Positions 7,635 to 15,372 of a DNA stretch of 64,000 bases are shown piece by piece. The DNA is taken from the IMG/VR virus record IMGVR_UViG_3300013102_000030, positions 110,137 through 174,136 of that record; one strand, 5' to 3'. The notes under the pieces were generated by a model, which was given only the letters and a program-made list of their open reading frames with translations, had not been told where the DNA came from and did not search any database. Origin of the DNA: a virus. The translations under genes and the position numbers were made by a program. Within the stretch, counting starts at the first letter, position 1. Every line of letters starts with the position of its first letter.

Positions 7635-10600
7635 AGACAACTTTGACAGCGGAAGTCAACCAGTCCGCAACCTTGCCTACATCCCAAGCTTTGAAGTTGC
7701 CAGCGGAACAGTCAACACCCGAACTAACCTGTACAAAGATCCTCACTGTGAGGGTGTCAGTGGGTCAGTAACTGTCCGTACAAACCTCTGCACAAACCCC
7801 GGACCACAGGCTGTAGGCGGAACCACAACAACCATCCGCACCAATCTAAGCACTAACTCACGTGGTGTCAGTGCCTTGCCCGACTACAACGGTGCTAGTT
7901 ATCAGACCATCACTACAGTAACAGGGATAACAGGGCATCCGGAAGGCATCACGACTGCCAACCGAGTAAGCTACAATGCAGGGGCAACCAATCCGGGAGT
8001 AGCTCTGCTCAATCCTGCTCAAGCAAACACTAAGTACACGATTAGTGCATGGGTATACCACGAGACCGTACCTCCAGCAGGAGGTCAAGCCTTCGCCATG
8101 GCAGGACTCACCAGCAGTACACCAACAACACCTGTAGCAGGGGTTTGGCAACGTTTGTCATGGACCTACACTACCACAGCATCACCTAGTTACTTTGGTT
8201 TCCGTGTAGCATCTCCTACAGGATCAGGAAGCTTCCTCATCACCGGAATTCTCATTGAGAGGTCCGGATTTCTTGGTGACTTCTTTGACGGTGCAGGAGC
8301 CAGTAGAACCAATCTCGCCAATGATCCCCGCGCTCTAACCATTACTGGCACTACGGGAGTAGGATGGCGCAATAGTCGTTGGTTCGGTGGGAACGGTACC
8401 ACTGTCGGTACTCATACTAATATCACCGGTATGCAGGATGGACCTACACCGCAACTAACCACCTATATCCGTAAGCAGTGGACTGGGGACAACCTCAGCA
8501 CCAGTAACGGTGACACCGGATTTGAGTTGTCCACAGGCTTCAACACTACAGCAGGCGTAGCTTATGCCGGAGGATGGAGTGTCCAAGCCGGTGTCACATA
8601 CTCTCTTTCAGCATGGCTGCGCCCCACCAGTGATAAAGGTAATGCTGGATTTGATATGACGTGGAGAGATAGTGCAGGATACTATATCACACGAAGTACC
8701 TTCTCCACGTATACGCTTCCCGCGAACGTCTGGACCCGTGTCACTGCCACAGTAACCGCACCCTCAGGAGCGATCACAGCAGGTCTCGTATTGGACGTAG
8801 ATGGCGGTTCGTTGTGGAAGTCAGGGGAATCTCTCGACGGCACTGGTCTCATCATTGAGCGCACAGACACTCCCAGCACTATCTTTTATGAAGGAACTGG
8901 TGACTTCAGCTACTCATGGACAGGAACAGCCAACAATTCGGCCAGTATCCAGACCGCCGCAGGTACTCCAGCTATCGGTGGAGCTAACAACGGAATAACG
9001 TACAGAAGTGGTATCTCAGGGAACTACTTTGCCCGAACTTTCTTCACCAGCGATCAGATCATGGACAGTGGTCCGAGCCTTCAGGGTACAGCCCCCGGAC
9101 TAACAGCCAGCAAGACCTATACCTTGTCTGTAGATGTATGGGTAGATCGAGACCGCACCTATAGACTAAGCGTACAAGGGAACGGTACCACCAACACTAG
9201 CACCAGCTTTACGCAGACCGCAGGAACCACCGTCCGCAGAATCATCACATTCCAGACGAATGTGTCGGCTACAGGACCATCAAACGTTGCACTGTACGTG
9301 CTCCGTAGTGATGTGCTGCCCGGATATATTGATGTATCTAAAATCCTCATCGAAGAGGCCCCCCAAGCTCTTCCATATTTTGATGGTAGCAATCCTGTCC
9401 GTAATCTTGCGGCAGGCACTAACCCTTCTGCACTAAGTGGTATTACAATGACCTCTGGGGTCTCCTACAAAGGAGATACATGGAGGCGAGCCAGTGTTGC
9501 CGCAGGAAACAGTGGTTGGATTGTTAGACAATACGTCAATCTTTTCGACCTGATTCCGGGGCAAACCTACACCGCAGCAGTCACCGTTGCCAATGACAGT
9601 ACCGCTGATAGTGTAAGCATTGCGCTGGATTGGTGCGACACAGCAGCAACTACTGTTACACTTGCCCCCGGTGAGGTACGTCGCCTCAGGGTCACTAACA
9701 GTAAGGCATCCTACAGCAACGTATACCGGTTTGCCGACCTACAGGTAAACCAGAATACCGCAGGTAGCCGCAGTGTACTTTTCAAGGATTTCACTGTAGA
9801 GTTTGGTGCTACACCCGGCTATCAAGGCGCAGCAGATTACACTACCGCGTGGACTGGTGTAGTCAACGGCTCCACTAGTACGATGACGGCTCCGCTTCCC
9901 GGAGGGTGGTCTAAATCTGGCAACACTGTCGTCATCCCGACCACTGAGGGAATCAGCGGTAAAGGTATCAAAATCATCAAGAATGGAGGGTACGGATTCG
10001 TTGGAACCACTCTCAGCGGTCTAGCTGTAAGCACTGCCTACACATGGTCAGCGGATATTTTGACGAGTCAGACCACTGTCAACACTGTGGACCGAAGCAG
10101 TCTCGTCGGCGGGTATAGCCCGAGTGACAGAACTGTCGTGTCCGATCTCGTGACCAGAATTCAAAGGACCTTTACCACTGGACCGAGTGAGACTACCAGA
10201 ACCATCAGTATCGCTGGATGGGAGAATGCTACCGTGCCGGATGGCAGCATCCTTATCATCGACAACATACAAGTAGAAGCTAACGGGCAGGCTACTCCCT
10301 TCTTCTCGGGAGACACACCAGCAGCTAATGAGTTCACCTACGCATGGACCGGAACTCAGCACGCCAGCACCAGCACCGAGACAGCACCGGGAGCCAGTGG
10401 ATACACTGGATCATACAGCAACCGTATCGCATGGCAGTCTACCCAGTGGAGCGCCAGTGGTACCAAGAGCCTTGCAGTTGCCGGTGGTGCCCCATCACAG
10501 GACAGCTTCAGCCAGTTCGGACAGCCGTATCCATTCCCAGCGGACTTCGCCGGGAAGACTTACACTATACTTGCCCGACTCCGTACTGAGGAAGCTTTCC

Positions 10601-11475
10601 CCGTAGGGGCAGACGGTCGAGCATGGGGCGTTCATATAGCCGTCAACACCACTGGGGCGCAGGTATTTTTTAGCCTCCGTCCAAACAACTATAACACTCT
10701 TCCGGCAGGGGTCTATGAGGTCCGTCAAACTATCACCATGCCTGCCAATGCCACAAACATCTCTTTCATGAGATTCTATAACGGCAGTCCAAACCGGACA
10801 ACCGTATGGTGGGACAACTTCATGGTGGTGGAAGGACGCTACGATGGAGGATATATCAACCCCGACCAAAACCCCCTTGCCAAATGGGACGGTGCGGCGA
10901 ACGTTAGCACAAGTGTAGGATATCCTCCTACCCTTCTTGAACTTGCCGGAAAACCTAGCCTTGAGTTGGTAGGGGAAGGCATCTCTCCTACGACTACAGT
11001 TGACGGTTTTGTTGCCAGAACGCTCTATGCTGTATACGAGGTAACAGATATCAACCAAGGTAGCTGGCAGGTTCCGATTATCTATGGAGTAGCAAGCAGT
11101 GAAGGATACACCCTTCAGTCCAACTCAGCAGGAACTATCCAGATGGTACCACGAGCAGACTTTGCTACTGGTGGCGGAAATACCAATGCCACCACTGGAT
11201 TCAATACAAGGACTTCGGGCAGAGTCCATGTTATGGCTTTTGCCTTCAATGATGGCTTGACGAGCATGCTTGGAATGGGAAACGGAGCTACTGATGTACA
11301 AAGAACATTGGTACCCGGAACTGTTGGGTGGACTAAGCATAAGCTTGAAATCCGCCCCGCAGCCCAAGGTATGCGTGGTGTGTACGCGTCTGTGTATATG
11401 GGGGAGCATTCCCGAGCTACCCGATTGGCTATTAGCCGATATCTCGGAAATAAATATGGAGCAAATGTCGCCTAG
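7627..11475 (+). CDS. Large minor tail protein with repeated carbohydrate-binding-like modules
   Basis: 1282 residues; the TTG start lies 8 bases after AGGAGG. The N-terminal 65 residues hold three RTNL-type repeats. At least five ~150-residue jelly-roll-like (CBM4/9-type) modules follow, each closing on a similar signature: FDGAGASRTNL, YEGTGDFSYSWTGTA, YQGAADYTTAWTGV, FSGDTPAANEFTYAWTGT and DQNPLAKWDGAANV. The last ~180 residues resemble a concanavalin/LamG-like lectin fold. This layout is typical of actinophage receptor-binding minor tail proteins that bind wall glycans; the repeats suggest copy-number change by recombination. Confidence 0.82.
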   Translation: MRRDNFDSGSQPVRNLAYIPSFEVASGTVNTRTNLYKDPHCEGVSGSVTVRTNLCTNPGPQAVGGTTTTIRTNLSTNSRGVSALPDYNGASYQTITTVTGITGHPEGITTANRVSYNAGATNPGVALLNPAQANTKYTISAWVYHETVPPAGGQAFAMAGLTSSTPTTPVAGVWQRLSWTYTTTASPSYFGFRVASPTGSGSFLITGILIERSGFLGDFFDGAGASRTNLANDPRALTITGTTGVGWRNSRWFGGNGTTVGTHTNITGMQDGPTPQLTTYIRKQWTGDNLSTSNGDTGFELSTGFNTTAGVAYAGGWSVQAGVTYSLSAWLRPTSDKGNAGFDMTWRDSAGYYITRSTFSTYTLPANVWTRVTATVTAPSGAITAGLVLDVDGGSLWKSGESLDGTGLIIERTDTPSTIFYEGTGDFSYSWTGTANNSASIQTAAGTPAIGGANNGITYRSGISGNYFARTFFTSDQIMDSGPSLQGTAPGLTASKTYTLSVDVWVDRDRTYRLSVQGNGTTNTSTSFTQTAGTTVRRIITFQTNVSATGPSNVALYVLRSDVLPGYIDVSKILIEEAPQALPYFDGSNPVRNLAAGTNPSALSGITMTSGVSYKGDTWRRASVAAGNSGWIVRQYVNLFDLIPGQTYTAAVTVANDSTADSVSIALDWCDTAATTVTLAPGEVRRLRVTNSKASYSNVYRFADLQVNQNTAGSRSVLFKDFTVEFGATPGYQGAADYTTAWTGVVNGSTSTMTAPLPGGWSKSGNTVVIPTTEGISGKGIKIIKNGGYGFVGTTLSGLAVSTAYTWSADILTSQTTVNTVDRSSLVGGYSPSDRTVVSDLVTRIQRTFTTGPSETTRTISIAGWENATVPDGSILIIDNIQVEANGQATPFFSGDTPAANEFTYAWTGTQHASTSTETAPGASGYTGSYSNRIAWQSTQWSASGTKSLAVAGGAPSQDSFSQFGQPYPFPADFAGKTYTILARLRTEEAFPVGADGRAWGVHIAVNTTGAQVFFSLRPNNYNTLPAGVYEVRQTITMPANATNISFMRFYNGSPNRTTVWWDNFMVVEGRYDGGYINPDQNPLAKWDGAANVSTSVGYPPTLLELAGKPSLELVGEGISPTTTVDGFVARTLYAVYEVTDINQGSWQVPIIYGVASSEGYTLQSNSAGTIQMVPRADFATGGGNTNATTGFNTRTSGRVHVMAFAFNDGLTSMLGMGNGATDVQRTLVPGTVGWTKHKLEIRPAAQGMRGVYASVYMGEHSRATRLAISRYLGNKYGANVA

Positions 11476-11478
11476 GGG

Positions 11479-11508
11479 TTGACACGTTGTCTTTCTGTAG
11501 AGTATCGT
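11479..11508 (+). promoter_or_regulatory. Promoter of the sortase-anchored protein cassette
   Basis: TTGACA, 18 bases, TATCGT. It starts four bases after the tail gene stop and lies 43 bases before the cassette ATG. Confidence 0.7.
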
Positions 11509-11540
11509 AATTCTTATCAGGAACACCGATACTCTACAGA
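11494..11540 (+). repeat. 14-bp perfect inverted repeat over the -10 and leader
   Basis: TCTGTAGAGTATCG at 11494-11507 and its exact complement at 11527-11540, 19 bases apart. The left arm covers the -10 box; the right arm ends 10 bases before the ATG. It could be an operator for a dimeric repressor or a hairpin that hides the ribosome-binding site. Confidence 0.8.
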
Positions 11541-11550
11541 AGGGCACATC

Positions 11551-12408
11551 ATGAAAAAGATCGCAAGCACCGCAACCGCTGTACTCCTCGCCTCCTCGGG
11601 GCTTCTCTTCGTAGGGCAGGCCGCGAACGCCATGCCCTGTGACCTCCCCGGAGCAGGATGTACGGGTGACAGCAACACCGGCTATCCCGGAGGAGTCGCA
11701 CCGACTCCCGATCCGGGGAAAGGACATGATCCTGTGACATTCTGCCACAACGGAATGCTGAAGACAACTGACGACGACGGAGAACTCCATGGTCACAAGA
11801 CCAAAAAGGGAGAGCACGTCAACGATGTCTTCCGCGAAGACCTTGGACGTGAGGTAACAGAAGCTGACTGTGCCGTCGTCACGGAACCGGTGAAGCCCCC
11901 TCAGCCTGCACCGGAGTTCCCGGAAGGCAACGTGGACATCACCTACCAGTGTGACGCGGTTCCCATGACCCGAACCGATCACATCACCTACAAGCGGATC
12001 GACTACGTCTACGACGCTCCCAGCAATTCGTGGGTGAAGGGTCCGGAGCAGGTCACGGACGGGGTCTACGTCTTCCCGCTGACTGACGAGCAGGCGCAAA
12101 CGTACTGCGGAGTTGCCGTCACCCCTCCCGTACAGGAGACTCCTCCGGCTGTGACTCCTGACGCTCCGGCTCCCGAACAGGCTGCACCGGAGGCTCCGGT
12201 AGCTCCTGCTGTCGTCCCTGCCGCTGAGCCTGCACCGCTGGCAAATCTCGGTGGACAGGTCCCTGCAAGCAACGTGGAGCAGGCAGCACAGACGCAGGCA
12301 CCCGCCGAACTTGCCTACACGGGCTTCAACTGGGGAATGTTCGGAGCCGCGATCCTCTCGCTGCTTGGCGGATTCGGACTCATGCGGCTGAAGCGGAAGC
12401 TCGCATAA
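11551..12408 (+). CDS. Secreted, sortase-anchored (LAYTG) surface protein
   Basis: 285 residues. The Sec signal peptide (MKK, hydrophobic core, AANA near residue 28) is followed by a Cys-containing domain with PVTFCHNGML and several His, a second Cys-paired domain, and a Pro/Ala-rich linker (about 185-245). It ends with sorting signal LAYTG, a hydrophobic helix and the basic tail RLKRKLA. LAxTG is the signal of actinobacterial class E sortases, so the protein should be attached to host peptidoglycan. The cassette has its own promoter and terminator, like a phage moron; superinfection exclusion or host surface change are plausible roles. Upstream in-frame starts lie before the promoter and were rejected. 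Confidence 0.85.
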   Translation: MKKIASTATAVLLASSGLLFVGQAANAMPCDLPGAGCTGDSNTGYPGGVAPTPDPGKGHDPVTFCHNGMLKTTDDDGELHGHKTKKGEHVNDVFREDLGREVTEADCAVVTEPVKPPQPAPEFPEGNVDITYQCDAVPMTRTDHITYKRIDYVYDAPSNSWVKGPEQVTDGVYVFPLTDEQAQTYCGVAVTPPVQETPPAVTPDAPAPEQAAPEAPVAPAVVPAAEPAPLANLGGQVPASNVEQAAQTQAPAELAYTGFNWGMFGAAILSLLGGFGLMRLKRKLA

Positions 12409-12422
12409 CTTCCACAAGGTAG

Positions 12423-12453
12423 ACCCTCTCCTTCGGGAGAGGGTTTACTTTTT
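12423..12453 (+). terminator. Rho-independent terminator
   Basis: 9-bp GC-rich stem (12423-12431 with 12436-12444) closed by a TTCG tetraloop, then TTACTTTTT. Ends the surface-protein cassette. Confidence 0.88.
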
Positions 12454-12472
12454 GCCCTGAAACTGCTAAGAT
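12444..12472 (+). promoter_or_regulatory. Promoter of the RlaP-type gene, overlapping a terminator
   Basis: TTTACT, 17 bases, TAAGAT. The -35 lies in the terminator tail. The -10 ends 7 bases before ATG 12480, so the transcript is probably leaderless. Confidence 0.55.
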
Positions 12473-12479
12473 GTACCGA

Positions 12480-13136
12480 ATGACCCAAAAAATCATTCTT
12501 GAAGCCGTCACTGGCTCAAAAGCCTACGGGCTGAATCACGCACAATCCGACACCGACAAGATGGGCATCTTCGTTGCCCCTACTGTACACGTAGCTGGCC
12601 TTGGATGGGCCTCAAAGCACGAGTCATGGTCCAATGCTGGACCGGAGGGTGATGACTACACCTTGCACGAGGTTGGCAAGTATCTCAAGCTTGTGCTAAA
12701 GTCGAACCCTACCCTTGTGGAACTGCTCTTCATCGACCAGTACGAGACTCTGACTGATGAAGGCAGAGCCATGATTGACCTTCGTGGGAAAGTCCTGTAT
12801 ACTAAGGGCATCCGCGAAGCCTACTATGGATACGCTAAGGCTCAGTACGAGCGTGTAATGAGGGAATACCCTCTCCATAAGCCCAAGATGGCACGACACT
12901 GTGTACGGATCGCCATTCAGGGGCATGAGCTTCTGACCACAGGGACCACGAACGTAAAGGTTCTTGACCCTCAATACCTGTTTGATCTGAATGACATGGG
13001 CCAAACAGATCTGTTCAACACTATGGCTAAGCATGTGCAATCCATTGATGATGCAAAATCTGTCCTTCGGGACGAACCAGACCGCAAGTCAGTTGCCGCG
13101 TTTCTGGAAGATATACGACGACAAAATCTAGGCTAA
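12480..13136 (+). CDS. RlaP-type nucleotidyltransferase (DNA polymerase beta-like fold)
   Basis: 218 residues. The signature GSKAYGLNHAQSDTDKMGI (G12 to about I30, with D24 and D26 as metal ligands) is that of PF10127, the RNA-repair-associated polymerase beta family (RlaP); this class is common in phages next to RNA ligases and Pnkp. The reaction is not established; adding nucleotides to RNA ends is inferred. ATG 12480 was chosen over 12471 because the -10 box overlaps 12471. It belongs functionally with the ligase, Pnkp and CCA genes 7-11 kb upstream. Confidence 0.8.
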   Translation: MTQKIILEAVTGSKAYGLNHAQSDTDKMGIFVAPTVHVAGLGWASKHESWSNAGPEGDDYTLHEVGKYLKLVLKSNPTLVELLFIDQYETLTDEGRAMIDLRGKVLYTKGIREAYYGYAKAQYERVMREYPLHKPKMARHCVRIAIQGHELLTTGTTNVKVLDPQYLFDLNDMGQTDLFNTMAKHVQSIDDAKSVLRDEPDRKSVAAFLEDIRRQNLG

Positions 13137-13147
13137 GAAAGAAGGAA

Positions 13148-14530
13148 ATGAAGGGACTTGAACGCCTCAAGGGCACTCTGAAGGAGGATGGTGAATCCCG
13201 CAAGGAAGCCACATTCCTCTCACGGGATGTGCTTGAACTCGCTATGCTTGCAGCAACCGCAAGCAAGAACCCCAAGCTCGCCAAGGCGGTCACCATTGGC
13301 TCTGCTGCCATTACGGTAGGCACTCTCGCCAAGGATATCTGGAAGTTCTACAGGAAGTCCACAGCGGACGAAACCTACACCATCAAGATCATGGAAGATG
13401 ACGGGATCTTTGAGGTTGTAGAAGACTGGTTCATGGAAGCTCTCCCTGAAGAGAAGCAGCGCTCCGTGTACGCACACTCAACTGTGCAGCGCCATGATCC
13501 TCATAGCCGTATGGCTGCTAGACTGGCGGCAGAGGAGGACCCTGAGAAGAAGGACAAGGTCAAGATCAACTACTCCTTTGACGGGACAATCGTACAGCAG
13601 CTTGACATTGCAGGACAGAAGGTCTCCATCTGGATCTCAGTTCCCGAGCAGTCGGCCAAGAGTACCGGCAGTGGAAAGAGCCTGCTCCAGCGCTCCATCA
13701 ACATCATCTGCCCCACGGTGGAAGCCAAGAGGGCTATTCAGGAAGAACTGGACAAGCAGTCCCAGTTCCTTTCCAAGTCCCAGCCGCGCATGTTTGTCTC
13801 CAGCAAGTGGGGCAACTTCAACAAGCGCTCCCACATCCAGACGCGCTCCGTGGAATCGGTCATCCTCAAGGAAGGACAGATGGAGCGTATCCTTGGTTAC
13901 CTGAACAGCTTCCTTGAAAACAAGGATGCCTATCTGAAGGCTGACCTTCCCTACCGCACGGGCATCCTGCTCTACGGTGAACCGGGAAGTGGCAAGTCGT
14001 CAACCGCGCTGGCAATCGCCAACGAACTGCGGATGAACGTCTTCATCATCTCCCTGACCTCACTGGACAGCGACGATGCTCTGAATGAGTGCTTCTCATC
14101 CATCCCTCCGAACTCGATCATCATCCTTGAGGATATCGATATCGCTCACTCGGTCAAGGACCGTGATGAGGATGACGGTGTCACCATGACCGGCATGCTG
14201 AACGTGCTGGACGGCTTCCAGTCCCCTCCGGGAGTCATCACCATCATGACCACCAACCGCCTTGACGTACTGGATGAGGCAATCATCCGTCCGGGCCGCG
14301 TGGATCTTCAGGAGGAACTGAACTGTCTGGATACCCACCAGCTTTCCCGAATGTGTGAGTACTTCACCGGATCGGTTCCCGAGAACCTTCCGGAGATCAC
14401 CCCTGCCGATGGTATCACGTCGGCTGAGATTGTGGGTGTTGTGCGGAAGCATCTTCCCAACTTTGAGAACGCTGGTGAGGACATTGTAACTTTTGTAAGT
14501 GACAAGCTCTTGACACCAGCCGCAGCATAG
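13148..14530 (+). CDS. BCS1-like AAA+ ATPase
   Basis: 460 residues. The C-terminal half is an AAA module: Walker A LYGEPGSGKSS near residue 280, Walker B IIILEDIDIA near 325, sensor region MTTNRLDVLDEAIIRPGRVD. The N-terminal half has a hydrophobic stretch (about 34-62) and a BCS1-like central region. BCS1-type ATPases move folded proteins or remodel membrane complexes in mitochondria; bacterial and phage members are uncharacterised. GAAGGAA sits just before the ATG. Probably co-transcribed with the RlaP-type gene. Confidence 0.82.
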   Translation: MKGLERLKGTLKEDGESRKEATFLSRDVLELAMLAATASKNPKLAKAVTIGSAAITVGTLAKDIWKFYRKSTADETYTIKIMEDDGIFEVVEDWFMEALPEEKQRSVYAHSTVQRHDPHSRMAARLAAEEDPEKKDKVKINYSFDGTIVQQLDIAGQKVSIWISVPEQSAKSTGSGKSLLQRSINIICPTVEAKRAIQEELDKQSQFLSKSQPRMFVSSKWGNFNKRSHIQTRSVESVILKEGQMERILGYLNSFLENKDAYLKADLPYRTGILLYGEPGSGKSSTALAIANELRMNVFIISLTSLDSDDALNECFSSIPPNSIIILEDIDIAHSVKDRDEDDGVTMTGMLNVLDGFQSPPGVITIMTTNRLDVLDEAIIRPGRVDLQEELNCLDTHQLSRMCEYFTGSVPENLPEITPADGITSAEIVGVVRKHLPNFENAGEDIVTFVSDKLLTPAAA

Positions 14531-14543
14531 AGTAGGCTACCGC

Positions 14544-14572
14544 TTTACATAAAAGCTGTCATAGTGTAGAAT
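14544..14572 (+). promoter_or_regulatory. Promoter upstream of whiB operon
   Basis: TTTACA, 17 bases, TAGAAT; 31 bases before ATG 14604. Confidence 0.65.
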
Positions 14573-14603
14573 GGAAGACATAAGTTTCTATCGAAGGACA
14601 CTA

Positions 14604-14888
14604 ATGTCTTCTACTGCTGACGCAACCCCCACATATAACTGGCTGGTCCACTACCAGTTTTCCTTCCCCAAGTCAGACCTCCGTCCAGAGGATCAGCGCT
14701 GGGGTACGGGCACCATTCCCATCCAAACGGATAAGGTTCCTGAAACTAAGGAAGAGTTCAAAGAAATTGCCAGAACCATCGGCAAAGAAGGTGGCTACGA
14801 GCGCGTAGCAATCACCAAGCTAGATGTAACCGATCACTTCGTTGAAGATAAGGCAGAGATCCTAGAAGGACTCATTGTCAATGACTAA
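14604..14888 (+). CDS. Conserved-looking small protein upstream of whiB
   Basis: 94 residues. ATG 14604 with GAAGGA upstream; an earlier in-frame ATG (14571) overlaps the promoter -10 and was rejected. The sequence alternates strand and helix, beginning with TYNWLVHYQFSF, and has no Cys or membrane segment. Unrecognised. It overlaps whiB by 8 bases and is probably translated with it. Confidence 0.7.
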   Translation: MSSTADATPTYNWLVHYQFSFPKSDLRPEDQRWGTGTIPIQTDKVPETKEEFKEIARTIGKEGGYERVAITKLDVTDHFVEDKAEILEGLIVND

Positions 14889-15309
14889 CGAAAATTGGAT
14901 CAAAGACGCGCCTTGTGCCCGACCTGTAAAGACGGATGACTCTGAAGAGCCTCGTATGATCGAGTTCTACAGTAGTGACCCGGAAGAGCAGAATCGGGCC
15001 AAGGCCGTCTGTGTTACATGCCCCTTCCGTCGTGAATGCCTTCAGTACGCGTACGATGGCAAAGAACGTTTCGGAGTCTGGGGAGGCGTAGGAGGGGAAG
15101 AGCTACGCAAGAATCAGGCCATCAATGCTCTTGGAGAAGCACACGTCTCCAAGCTGGGAAAGATCCGCTGTGCTTTCTGCGGTCCTCGTACTACGGACCA
15201 GCTAGAGGTAGTGGAGCGAAAGCGTACCCGAACGCACGTCATGTGCTCAGAGTGCGGCCTTTCGTGGACCGTCCGCAAGGCGATCAATAAGAAGGAAACC
15301 AACTGGTAG
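14881..15309 (+). CDS. whiB: WhiB-family regulator with C-terminal zinc ribbon
   Basis: 142 residues. The four Fe-S ligands are C12, C44, C47 and C53, followed by the RNA-polymerase contact motif GVWGG (65-69). WhiB proteins bind a 4Fe-4S cluster and the sigma subunit region 4 and occur only in actinobacteria and their phages. Unusually, a second Cys set follows (C97, C100, C122, C125), a zinc-ribbon layout absent from ordinary WhiB proteins of 80-110 residues. It may steer host RNA polymerase to phage promoters. A TTG at 14875 is an alternative start. Confidence 0.92.
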   Translation: MTNENWIKDAPCARPVKTDDSEEPRMIEFYSSDPEEQNRAKAVCVTCPFRRECLQYAYDGKERFGVWGGVGGEELRKNQAINALGEAHVSKLGKIRCAFCGPRTTDQLEVVERKRTRTHVMCSECGLSWTVRKAINKKETNW

Positions 15310-15310
15310 A

Positions 15311-15339
15311 TTGACACTGACGCGTCCTACCAGTACAAT
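15311..15339 (+). promoter_or_regulatory. Promoter of the helicase-primase operon
   Basis: Consensus TTGACA, 17 bases, TACAAT, two bases after the whiB stop and 34 before the helicase ATG. Confidence 0.85.
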
Positions 15340-15372
15340 GTACACGCAAATTACAAGATAAAAAGGTAGGAC

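Noticed and set aside
11125-12417. 430-codon ORF on the minus strand
   Set aside because: It lies opposite the end of the tail gene and the whole sortase-anchored gene, both with clear domains, ribosome-binding sites and signals; the product is low-complexity Ser/Arg/Cys-rich and matches nothing.
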